Shown: one piece after another, positions 36,408 through 46,750 of the stretch | Numbering within the stretch: position 1 is the first letter of the stretch | Layout: every line of letters begins with the position of its first letter | Source: Spirodela intermedia | Lineage: Eukaryota; Streptophyta; Magnoliopsida; Alismatales; Araceae | Direction of reading: 5' to 3' | DNA length: 64,000 nt | NCBI GenBank assembly: GCA_902729315.2 | Contig: LR746279.1 | Coordinates: 1,626,001 to 1,690,000, forward strand | Notes under the pieces: generated by a model | What the model saw: only the letters and a program-made list of their open reading frames with translations | Told to the model about the DNA's origin: nothing | Databases searched by the model: none | Made by a program: the position numbers and the translations under genes

Positions 36408-37486
36408 ATGGAAGGAGGAAGGGGGAGGCACAAGAGGGTGATGGCGCCGCTGGACGAGGCGGCGAGACTGAGGCTGTGGGGGATTCCTGACGTTGGCGAT
36501 GGCAAGAGGAAGATGGATCGGCCGGTAGGGGAGGAAATCTGGCCGGAGCTGGCGGAACTCGTTGGCTCGTTCTACGGCGAGGAAGGAGACGTCGCCTTGG
36601 ACGAGAGCCTCACGGTGAGGCGGCGGCGGAGCGAGAGGGAGCGCTTGGACGCTCTGGTCGCCGCTGCGAGATGGGATCAGGAGGGGAGCAGAATAGTTGC
36701 CGAGGCGGAGTCGGCCTGGCGGAGCATCGACAGTGATGGTGATCCGGCAGAGGGAGACGCCGGATCGAAGAGGCGGATGATGCGGTGGCTTCGCGAGAGC
36801 GGCTTTGACGCAGGTGGGACGATCCTCTTTCCCTCTCCCTCTCTCTCTCCTCTGCAGTCGATCGAAATTGCGATCAGATCCGAAGAAATGATAGTGTAAT
36901 TGCGGATAAATTTTGAATTCGACCGTCTGGAGTTGCGGCAAAATTCTGATCGGCGGTGGCGTGTGTTTCCCCAGGGCTCTGCAGATCCCGGAGGGACGAA
37001 ACCGAGGAACTGGCTCCGGTGGCGCACGAGTACATCGACGTGATATGCGAAGGAGGCGAGCGGTACATCGTCGACTGCCACCTCGCGGCCGAGTTTGAGA
37101 TTGCGCGGCCGACCCCGCACTACCAGTCGCTCCTCGGCCTCCTGCCGGAAGTCTTCGTCGGCGACTGCGACTCCCTCAGGGACGTGGTGGCCCTACTGTG
37201 TGCCGCCGCGGGGGAGTCCATGCGCAGTAGGGAGATGCACGTCCCCCCGTGGCGGCGAGGCCGGTACGTGCAGGTGAAGTGGTTTGGCCCTTACCGGCGC
37301 AGCACCACCACCGGCCAACGGCTTCCCAAGGGGTGCAACGACGCCGCTCGGAGAGGGGCGGCCGGAGGCGAGGTGGCGATGCCGACTCTGAGCGCGAGTT
37401 ATTGCAGGCCAGCGTTGGCACGGAGAACGGAGGGATTGGAACGCAGCAGGAAGCTGGCCGTGGGATTCAACGGCGGTTGCTTGTGA
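36408..37486 (+). CDS. DUF506 family protein (PDDEXK-like)
   Basis: The DUF506 family is plant-specific, is related by fold to PD-(D/E)XK nucleases, and includes Arabidopsis RXR1, which restrains root-hair growth. Exon 1 is 36408-36813 and exon 2 is 36975-37486, giving 305 residues; the family often has this single-intron form. Exon 1 holds a Glu/Leu region (WPELAELVGSFYGEE) and ends in RWLRESGFDAG. Exon 2 starts with the family LCRSRRDE segment, then EYIDVI, YIVDCHLAAEFEIARPT (core of the domain), LLGLLPEVFVGD and HVPPWRRGRYVQVKWFGPY. The tail is Arg/Gly-rich. I chose the ATG at 36408 because it follows a TATA box; upstream in-frame sequence has no other ATG. The gene is very GC-rich, unlike its AT-rich flanks. 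Confidence 0.93.
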
Positions 37487-37560
37487 CTAGAACTAAGTTC
37501 TTCTCTCTATGTTTAGTCTGCCCTTCTTTATCTCACTCTTCTGCCATGAATTTTTTTTGC

Positions 37561-37594
<34 letters not shown>

Positions 37595-39957
37595 CTTCTT
37601 CGTCCTCTCCTCTTCTGGTAAATTCTACTGTCGGTACTGCGATTTCTACAAATATAGTTGATTACATGAAGAACGATTTTCTCACGTTGTTCATCTGGCG
37701 ATCATCTGGGGGCATCAACAAACAGCCTGCTCTATCTTTCCTTATGTCGGGCACAGTTGACCTGCGCATCCGTCTCATGTCGGACATAGTTGACCTGCAA
37801 TCTCCGGCCGATGAACTCATTATCGATCCTATACGACATCAGTTACATCAAGGCAACAGTTTTCTTAATCTTTTCCGAGGAAGTGAATCCAGTTATGCAC
37901 CAAAATTTTTCCACATTACACGAGCCACCTTACTACTTCAGCTGCCATTCGGTTAATATTAATCAGGCCGTAAAAATTATAATACCTCGAAATATTCTAA
38001 AGTTCATCGCTGAAGTGTAGAATCGACCATTCCTTTTGTTGAATTTCTCCTGAATCAATACCAAGAACTTCTTCGAGTATTAATCTACTGTTAAAAATTC
38101 ACGACTCAATTTCGACATTTAATGTACATTGCTGAATAATTTGTTTCACTTTTTCAACCATCTCATTGAACCAAGTTCATCACTAGCGAGATTGGTCAAC
38201 AGCAAGATCTTACTTGTAACAACCAATCATACTAGCCGTTAATCGGCCCTATTTTTTTTTTATTGAGTGAGTTTGAATATTATTGTATTCAATCTCTGGT
38301 ACGAATCGCTAGTATTCTCTTCAAAATTCTCTGGCAGATGACTTTACCTGCTTTTACTAAAAAACAAAAGTCAACTTCAGAAACAGTGGGAAGAAAACGA
38401 TATGGAAATAATTTCGGAACAAAAATAAAGAAAAAAATTACGACGAGAGATGTACCGAAGAATACCTTCACTCTGTACAAAATAAATCAAACGAAAAAAA
38501 CTAATTCCAAGAGTGTTGGATTTTTCTCTGCGTACAAAATGAAAAAACAAGAAAGAGTGGAAATAAACGTAAAAAAAGACATCAGAAACATGGTATAGAT
38601 TATAGAGACTCATAAAAGTACTTCATATGGTCACTGTATGGGAGAGAGAGAGAAAGAGAGAGAGAGAGAGAATCTGATGGAGAAGGGGACAGGTGATTGA
38701 TGCGAAGAAATGAAGTGTGGATTAAAGATCTAGAGAGCAGGAATAGAACGGCGACGGCGGCTGTAGGCATCGATAGACGCAACCAGCGGAGATAAAAATC
38801 GCAGGTGCCTGGAAGAAGCCTGACGCATGAAGCATCCTTCGTGTGCGAGGAGGGCGGCTAAAAATGCGTACGGCGTGACGCCATCCCCTCTTCGCCCTCC
38901 TCCAGCGCAGAAAAACTGACGATGCTAGCGTCTACTCCGATTGCGAATTGCAAAACAGAGGGGAGAAGGAATGTAGGAAGATTGGTAAGCGGCATCGCAG
39001 GTGGAAGACTCACAACGGCCGACCAGTTTTTCTTCCGATCCCAAAGGATTCGATCTGGCTACAGCCGCCTTGGCATTGCGAGACCTGGGATACCAATCGA
39101 AGACGATCCAGTCCCAGATCTCGGTACATGTAGCCTGCCGACGAAGAGCGGATCGATCGAAAGAAGATCAAGCAGATGAAGAGAGGGGAGAAGCGAAAGG
39201 TAATGACAATCCTGCGATTTCGACCAGGAACACGCCGAAGACGAAACCCTAGAACGCCGTTGAGATGTGGAGGGAGTAGGGGGAGAAGTGTTCTTTTTAT
39301 CGGGGGGTGAGGGGTTCTCCGGTGCAGTGTCTCGCGGGTCTAACTCAAGTAAGTAGGAGTGGAACACTTTAAATAAAAGTTTACGAGTAAATGTTTAACG
39401 GGTGCAGTGTCTCGCGGATCGAATTTAATTTTTAACGTTTTTCAAATATTGACCCCAATATTTAGTTTACACCCAAATATGTTTATCATATATCAAAAAT
39501 ACCTTCAAGTGGTATTTTAGAAAAACCCCTTGTGACACCTCGATATTTAAAACGTAGCCCCGAGAGTTGGACTCTTTCTTTTTCATTTGTAACGATTTAA
39601 GGGTTTTTATGAAAATATCTCCATATAGCTTTGAAGATAACAAATTTCTCTCTCTCTCTCTCTCTACCCCACATACCAGTGAAATCGATTCCGTTTGTGA
39701 GCGAGAAATGGGCAGAAATCACATCGGATCCTGGCCGCCTCTCTCTCTCTATCTCTCTCTCTCTCCCTCTCTCTCGTATCAAAATAATCCACATATCCAA
39801 AAAGCATAACTTGCCCAATGTCTAATGGTCCTCCTCTCCCGGCATTCCACATTATTTTTCCAAGAACGGGCATCAAAATAAAGTCCAAAAACGTAAGCTT
39901 TAGGATTTAATTAGATCCGGCCCAAAAACCAGGCCGGCTGCTTCATAGCTGCAAACT

Positions 39958-40007
<50 letters not shown>

Positions 40008-40067
40008 CACACTCGATGAAGACCAGGCAAAAAGACCAGAGAAGAAGGGCTGTAAGAGATGCTGTGT
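37487..40067. other. Gene-free region between DUF506 and GrpE
   Basis: No gene is supported. GA/CT microsatellites lie at about 37564-37592, 38640-38670, 39646-39665, 39740-39775 and 39960-40005. A GC-richer block at 38,750-39,290 with AAACCCTAG at 39,243-39,251 looks like a promoter or leader of an unidentified transcript. No exon chain could be built on either strand. A 17-base direct repeat GGTGCAGTGTCTCGCGG lies at 39321-39337 and 39401-39417. Confidence 0.5.
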
Positions 40068-43051
40068 TCACTCCCCTGGAGTCTGCCAAGCAGGATCATC
40101 TGAAGCTTCTTCTGTCACGCCAACCTCAGCCGGCCGGAGAACCCGGTCGTAGAGCATGTACCCGGGCTGCAAGAATCCCCGTCAAATGATAATTAATCAA
40201 AGTTTCTCTTAAGTTTTTGCATCACAAGAGAAGAGATTCATGGCAGTTGACTTTTGAAAGTTTTGAAGCCAGACCATAACCGGTGTGAGCTTTGGGGTGG
40301 ATCTGTTCCTGTATCTGGGTTTGACTTTAAGACTGAAGAAACGAAAATGGCTGCATCAGGCCACGTTTACGAGCTGGGTCTATTTTGTTTTTTGGTTTGA
40401 CTTTAAGGTCAGAGCCTACACTTCTGTTTCTGCTGGCTTGTCCTACACTTCTGTTTCTGGTTTTGACTTTCAAGGGTAAAGCCCGGAAAATGGCCGTTCA
40501 AGCCAGGTTCACCCGGGGGGTTGACTTCTGTTTCAGGGTTTCGAGTCAAAGATCAAAGCCCAGAAAATGGCGGTATCAGTCCACGTTTAATGGACCTGGT
40601 CTGCTTCTCTTGCTGGCTTTGACTCTAAGATCAAAGCCTGGAAAGTAGGCTGCCTCAGGACAAATTTATGGGCTGGCGCTGTGTCTTTCTCTGGGTTTGA
40701 CCTTAAGATCAAAGCCCCCAGAATAGGCTGCCTCCGGCCACATTTATGGGCTGGTCCTATTTTTATCTCCGGGTTTGACTTTAAGATCAAAGCCTGGCAA
40801 AACAGGTTACCTCAGACCAGATTTACGGTCTGGTCCTATTTCTATCTCTGGGTTTGACTTTAAGAGCAAAGCCCGGAAAATAGGCTGCCTCAGGCCACAT
40901 TCACGGCCTGGCCTTATTTCTATCTCTGCGCTTGACTTCAGACCTACTGGGGGTTGACTACTACTATAAGCAGAGTGCCAGACAGACTGAAACAAGCTGA
41001 CTGTGGAGGGACTGACCTTCAAGACGGCGCCCACTGTCCCTGGAGGCTTTGAATCATCTGGTATTTTAAAGACAGCAAGATGCCGGTGCGGATCAAAACG
41101 TTCATTAGAAGGATCAAATTTCTCCACACCATACTTCCTAAAAACCTGGAAAAAATACATTTTTTAAAAAAATGTCCAAGAGCATCCAAATTGGTAAGAT
41201 AGACCCAAAATAAGGAAAAATTGCTATTTCTGCCGGAATTTCTAAGAATTTAGATAAGAACTTGCGATAATTTATGATATACCTCCATTAGTAGTTTCTC
41301 TGTCATCTCAACGCCCTCCAGGAGTGTCTTGAGAAGCTTCACAGCCCCAGCAGAATCCTTGGATGGATCCATCTTTGAGGAGCTTTCCTTAACAACTAAT
41401 GATGCCCTTCCCAGATTGTCAGAGACATCTAGCAGGCTCTGTGCAAAATTCTGTGCTAAAAAATTGGAAGAGGATGATGAACAATCAGGCATACGATGGA
41501 AATGGACAACGATTGATTAGGCCATATATATGATCACATGATTGTATTATTTCAGCTATAAACAATATACGGCTATTCTCAACTGACTGAAATGGCAAGT
41601 ATATATGAGAAAAACAAACCTGAATGGCAAACTTTTTGGAGTTTTCCGCCTCGCGTTTTGTTCTGTCGATCACATTCTCCATATCTGCATAGCTAAGAAG
41701 AACCTTTTCCTGCATTTTCTCAATCTCCTTGTGCTTCAGCTTCAGGAGCTCCTCCTTGTCTGCAACAAGCTTTGCTAGATCCTCAATGGCTAGCTCAGGC
41801 TCTGCGTCTGAATCAGAAAATGCAGTCCGTCTGAAGCTCCTCCTCCTCCTCTTCGGCGGGGGGGGGTGAGAATTTTTGGAGCTCTTATCTTCTGCTCGCC
41901 GGGGATTTTCAGTTGACTCATTGACTGGGTCAACGTGAGAAGAAGAGTTTGACAAAAGAGAGTCTTCTTCCTCCACGGTTCCTTTCTCATCAGAGGTACC
42001 ATCTGCCTCTTTTTCATCAGGTTGTGGGTATGAGGACGAAGAAAAGCCAAATCTTTGTGGGCCAGAGCCTCCGAGTTTGAATAACTCAGTCATATGACAC
42101 GGCACCTACGGGAAAAAAATAGAGAATATGTATCAATGGTTAATACATCGCCACGCTTCCATGAAAATTTGGCAGTACCAAGATATCATTGAGCATCCCA
42201 AGCAATGAAGTCATCCGAGGTTCTCCCAAATGGGAGACAACACCCCACTTCTCTATTGATCTGAGACCTTTTTTACTATGAAATGATGTAGAACGAGGCA
42301 TCTGAATGCTAGGGTTCATCCTGGAAAACAGAAAATATTAATATTTTTGTGTAATTTATGGTCATCTTAGAGTAAGTAAGCAAGCTATCAAGTCTTGAGC
42401 CGGTGACTTAGTACTGGATCCTACTCCTGCATGTCCCCTCTACTCTTTTTTTGATCCTGCTGACTAATCATCAATGTTCCTTATCCTCTCCACATCATGA
42501 TCTTCTTTCTCAGTTGCCCTTTGATTTATTCAGTCTCGAGCTATAAATCAATCTTCCTTCTCCCCACCTGGTATGATTCTTCGTCCTCCATCCTTTCCTT
42601 TTATAGACATGATATTGTATTCTTCTCAAGGGCCTCACTGAATCAAAGCCACAACCATACGAATCTCTGATTTACTGCGAAACCGAAGTAGTCGCAGAGC
42701 AATGCACAAGGAAATCGCATCGTCTCCGGTGTTATGGACATTCTACAAACTGCATCGAGGCACAAAAACTTTGGTAAATCCATCATTCTATCTAGCTTCG
42801 AGGGTTTTGGCAGCCTTCTATCCTTCGTTAGGGAAGATGACATGCGATCACAATTTGAGATATCTAATGAGTACAACGAAACGAAACGATGCATACGCAG
42901 GCGCGTACGCACACGGAGCTCCTACCTTGACTGACGGACTCGTTGTGGCGTGCATAAGCCGCAGTACGGGGCGACTGGAAGGCGAGAGCATCACAGCACG
43001 GGCGGCGCCGGCCGCGCCTTTTGAAAGCCTGCAAAGGATCCTCGCCGCCAT
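40068..43051 (-). CDS. MGE1: Mitochondrial GrpE (Mge1) nucleotide exchange factor
   Basis: GrpE/Mge1 releases ADP from mitochondrial Hsp70 in the matrix and so drives protein import and folding. Five minus-strand exons join in frame: 43051-42926, 42105-41620, 41450-41283, 41145-41017 and 40166-40068, giving 335 residues. Residues 1-42 are Arg/Ala/Ser-rich with few acids, a typical mitochondrial presequence. An acidic Ser/Glu linker and a basic KRRRRSFRRT run follow. The GrpE coiled coil has KVLLSYADMENVIDRTKREAENSKKFAIQ across the exon 2-3 junction and continues as NFAQSLLDVSDNLGRA. The C-terminal beta domain has GVEKFDP, FDPHRHLAVF and the closing GYMLYDRVLRPAEVGV. Exon 3 uses the second of two nearby AGs, because only that keeps the frame and the family match. 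Confidence 0.96.
40310..40965. repeat. Minisatellite of about 80 bp in GrpE intron 4
   Basis: About eight imperfect head-to-tail copies of a 75-90 base unit fill most of intron 4 (40167-41016). The core reads GGTTTGACTTTAAGATCAAAG, then CC.GGAAAATAGGCTGCCTCAG and GCCACATTTATGGGCTGG in variants, with copies near 40317, 40396, 40455, 40537, 40612, 40695, 40773 and 40853. Short ORFs with repeated SGFDFK or LRSNPE are products of the repeat. Confidence 0.9.
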
Positions 43052-43570
43052 CAGTCCGGAGCCCTCCCTGTCGGCAGCCTAGTTCGCCGGAGGAGAAAAC
43101 TCAGACCTCTGAGAGAGCAATAAGACCCGATAGGAAAAAGATGGGGAGATCCGATTCACGCGACTTCGGATCCAGCATCGGAACAGTCTAATAGAAAGAA
43201 ACCGAAACCCGTTATTTTCTCCCCAAGTTGAATTTCTGGGGAGTTTTATATAAATTAAAACTATTAAACAGTATTTTCAAATGTATAAATTACTTACGGG
43301 TTTATTCATAAAATACCCATGGTAGTAAAAAAAATCGGATATTACTGCAAGTAGAAAGTCCTGGACGCCTGGTGGGGTCTCTCTGTAAATCTGTCCACTT
43401 TGATCTTGCATCAGTTAATTACTTTAATTGCCGATGATGACATATTACCATCTTGCAGCTTTCATAAACCCATGGTACTAATCTTGCAGGGTAGGTGTTT
43501 AGTCCGGATTGCACATGTAAATGCCCATGCAAAAATGCAATCTTGCATGCATACAGAGTTCTATCATCAT
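43052..43570. other. GrpE upstream region
   Basis: This holds the GrpE leader and promoter. No gene is seen. Most of it is present again in decayed form at 54,020-54,420, beside the GrpE pseudogene copy. Confidence 0.6.
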
Positions 43571-43995
43571 GCTTCGTTGAGCGTCTGCAGCTTGCCGAGG
43601 TTATCAATGGAAGACGGAGACCTGAGCTCCAAGTAGGTTGGTCAGATGGGACATGGCCCCGATCTCCTTCAGCTGTGCGCGCCCTCGATGTCGATCACCC
43701 TGAGAAGAGAAAGTTGCTCGGATTCCTGTGGACGGAGAGCCTCCGCGACGTCGCGGGCGTGGATCTGTGTTCGCCACGTCGAGGCGCTGGTCCGCACGCG
43801 ATCTGCGCTGGGTGAAGCGGTCCCCAGCCAGCCCTCACGCGGCATCGTGCGAGCAGCCGGGGTCTGTCCTTGCAGAGGGACCCCTCTGCAACCCACAGTT
43901 GGACAGCTTGATGGCGTCGATCTCCATCCCTCTCTGCGCCAAGAACAGTGAGCAGATCCGGCGTATCCGCCCGTCGCAGCACAGAGCAACGGCTA
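43570..43995 (-). pseudogene. NLR fragment, ARC2 and LRR pieces
   Basis: On the minus strand, 43990-43840 encodes in shifting frames the segment around GAERDGDRRHQAVQLWVAEG, matching the FPEDMEIDATKLVQLWVAEG region of the neighbouring NLR copies. Further down, near 43725-43690, LRVIDIEGA and, near 43620-43575, SSIDNLGKLQTLN are leucine-rich-repeat pieces. Frameshifts, stops and missing parts show it is dead. It probably continues the minus-strand NB-ARC fragment at 45098-44680. Confidence 0.75.
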
Positions 43996-44138
43996 AAAAG
44001 TTACCAGATCTGCAGCTTTTTTTCCATTCGGAGGCCGGGGAAAAAAGATTCGGCTTTTCGACCCATTTTGGGGAAAAAAAAGACCCAACTTTACTCTTTC
44101 TTGCCGACTAGGTTATATGTAGTCTAGAGGTCTACTAT

Positions 44139-44345
44139 ATGTCCACCGCCTCCATCGCCGGCTCCCACCCATCTCTTATCTCCTTCCTGTTGCGCCTCCG
44201 GGCGGCGGTAGCGCTGGTTCTCCTCCGCCGACTCCGAGGAAGCGAGCGGTGGAGCAGGGCGGCGATCCCGAGCCGCCTGCTCCCCTCGGCGATATGTAGT
44301 CTGGCCCGAGTTTCCCGGCGGGGCAGCATGGGCCCTGCTTCCGCC
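44139..44345 (+). other. Unrecognised possible first exon or captured fragment
   Basis: An ATG at 44139 opens a GC-rich frame of about 69 residues (basic, with hydrophobic LLRLRAAVALVLLRR) that ends at a good donor, GCCG|GTGAGT. No following exon could be recognised. It lies between two parts of a minus-strand NLR pseudogene, so it may be part of an insertion. This is a weak call. Confidence 0.2.
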
Positions 44346-44679
44346 GGTGAGTATCATCGTCTTCCGCGTATCTCTGAGCCCTCTCCTTCCTCTTGCCCTT
44401 TTTCTTGCGCGGATCTATCAACCCAGCTGTCGACTCAGTTCAATAGTTGGGCCGCCGGCGTTGTTCAAGAGCGGCCAGTGCAAAGCTTTCAACGAAATTG
44501 AAATATTCACCGTTTTCTTCTCTCTGCGCTGTGGTGCTCCGGGAACGGGGTCGCGTTGGAGGAGGATCTATTCAAGAAGGGCGGAGAGCAGGCTAATCTA
44601 TGTGAGATCCTACACCCACCCACACGAATCAGCTCTCCTCGGGTCGGCGAGGGTACAGCCTCTGATCTGCGGCCGAGTC

Positions 44680-45098
44680 ATTTTCCCCCCATCCCCTTCC
44701 CCAACGTATCCGGATCCGGGGGACATCCCCTCGCCGCCGGAAAACACCGGATCCGGTGGGCAGAATTTATGAGAATCTCAGGGCTCCTTCTGCCATATAT
44801 CATCGACGAACACCAGGTACTTGGCCTTCTTTAGGGAGACTCTGAGTTCCTGATCTCCTCTGCCTCCATCTTTATCCCCGGGACGCAGTTTAGGATGCCC
44901 CTCAGAGTGATCCATTGAAGTTCAATGGCCATGGATTTCTGGGTAACAGTGACTCAAACTCTGTAACCAAAATGGCCCTTGGCTGCATCGCTGCTATGCA
45001 TCTTCTAGCCGATGGTGGTCTTTCCTATTCCTCTCAGTCCCAGTACGGATATGACTACGGGCTTACTTTTCTCATTCAATAGCAGCTCTCTCATGACG
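44680..45098 (-). pseudogene. NLR fragment with NB-ARC P-loop, inverted relative to its neighbour
   Basis: The minus strand starts with a MRELLLNE block near 45098, then VISVLGLRGIGKTTIG (P-loop), a stop, VTVTQKSMAIELQW and, after frameshifts, YLVFVDDIWQKE (kinase 2) near 44820. It ends in a scrambled piece matching GEGCPPELEEVGKEM near 44740-44690. It is clearly dead. It faces a plus-strand copy of the same gene starting about 45 bases away. Confidence 0.85.
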
Positions 45099-45099
45099 T

Positions 45100-46750
45100 T
45101 AAATCCTTCTCTATGATAGGATTTGCAAAGGTCGAGCGGTCCATGACAGAGCTATTGTTGAATGGGATTGACAAATTCGGAGTCATATTTCTGTTGGAAA
45201 TGAGAGTAATAGGGAGAACCACCATCGTTTAGTAGATTTATAACAACGATGTAGTCAAGGATAATTTGAAGTACAGAGCTTGGGTCACTAGTAGCTAGAA
45301 ATTCACAGCCAATGAACTTTTGTGGAGCATCTTAGACTGGATCCCAAGGGAGGAGATGGAAGAGGAGAAGATCAAGAAATTCACAGCCAATTGAAAGACA
45401 CCGAGCTGCCGACGGCCTTGAGTATGCGCAAGGAGAAATCCACAGACTGTCCGCCCTACCAGCCTTTTCGGAGAAAAGGCTGTCTCTGAGCATGCGCAAG
45501 GAGAAATCCACAGAGTTCCCTTTCCTGGCGGTGAGGGGTGCCCCTCGGAGTTGGAGGTTGTGGGGAAGAAGATGGTGAGATGATGGCAGACGGCCTGCCC
45601 CTGGTGGTCCTCGTTCTTGGTGGTCTGCTGATCAAGAGGGAGAGGAAGAGGAAGAGGTACCACTGGGAGATCCTCAGCGGGTGTCACCCAGGAACTGAGC
45701 GCAGAGAGGGACGAGAGGATCAATTAGCTTGAGCTATGACGATCTCTTCAGCGATCAGAAGACGAGGGCTCAAGTTGGAAGAAACTGCACAGCGGCGCCT
45801 CGTCCAACTCGCAAACAGGTCTGTTTTTCAGGTGGTGGTGGGGTCGACAAACGCAGGATCAACGGTCTTCTCCTGGATCTTCATCGACATTCACAGGGGC
45901 CTCACCTACACCCACGCCGTGAGGTCGCGCAGGCTCGCCGTCCACTAGAAAGCGAGCGTTTGCCTCTCAAGCTCGAGCTGCTTAGCTCTGAACTTGTGCT
46001 GTCTGCTCTGCTTCAACCTGGGGGGCCAGGAGCTCGGTTCCTTGCGTTCTCTGGAGCTTCTCAAGGTGATCGACATCAAAGGTATGGTTCGTCGGACGAA
46101 ATTGCGAATATACTTCTCCTTAGATCATCTGTATCCAAGATAGTGGTATTTTACATCAAGCTAGTAGAGATCCTATTGAAATTGAGTTAATGAAAAAAAT
46201 GGGCCTTGCAGATTTGAGCAGAAGTGTTTACTCATAGTTGATAAGATAACGAATGATTTCATGTGCTTTGTACTTGATAGTAAATACTGACTGAGCCAAC
46301 AAACTTCATTTCACATTTCATTCTCGTTGAAGAGCCTTCATTTCCTCATCGGAATGATTAGAGACAGAGCAAGAATCCTCGAACTTAACATAAAGTGGTA
46401 GTATAAAGGTGAAAGGCGGGGTGTCTTTTCGTTGCTACTTGGGAGAGACGCTTCACACCACCGGCGAGTGGGTGGAGGCGGCCTTGAAAGCCGCTCCAAC
46501 CTGCGGCAGCTGACGATCATCGGCGTATCAGAAGCTCACGTCAGGCCGCTCTCGGGGGCCTTTCAGGGGAGGCTGAACCGCCTCGACTTGTTGCCTCGCA
46601 GTTGCAAGGAGCTAATGCTGCAGTACATGCCCGCGGCATTTACACAAAGGGCTGAGATAAACGGAGCTGGTTGGTTCAAGATACGGCATATCCCCTCCGT
46701 TAAAGTCTTGCCATACGCTTCTCCAATTAAATTTGGTCGGGTATGAACAA
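45100..46750 (+). pseudogene. CC-NB-ARC-LRR pseudogene, plus strand
   Basis: Order on the plus strand: IGFAKVERSMTELLLNG (45119-45170), a damaged P-loop (RVIGRTTIV instead of GMGGTGKTTIA), YRAWVTSS and ANELLWSILDWIP, a gap, GEGCPSELEVVGKKM (45524-45570), PLVVLVLGGLLI (45600-45640), HWEIL, SYDDL, then a deletion to LKLEETAQRRLVQLANRSVFQV (45770-45835). LRR pieces follow: LGSLRSLELLKVIDIKGM (46035-46085) and NLRQLTIIGVSEAHVRPLSGAF (46500-46565). A 23-base direct repeat lies at 45424-45446 and 45491-45513. Stops and deletions make it non-functional. Confidence 0.85.

Noticed and set aside
38263-38598. Lys-rich 111-residue ORF
   Set aside because: Low-complexity AT-rich frame, no homology recognised and no promoter features.
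38922-39252. Overlapping plus-strand ORFs in the GC-richer block
   Set aside because: Three frames are open together, none has a known domain, and no intron chain could be built; kept only as an unresolved region.
40310-40965. Regularly spaced repeats resembling a CRISPR array
   Set aside because: The units are contiguous with no unique spacers, lie in an intron of a plant gene and vary by point changes.
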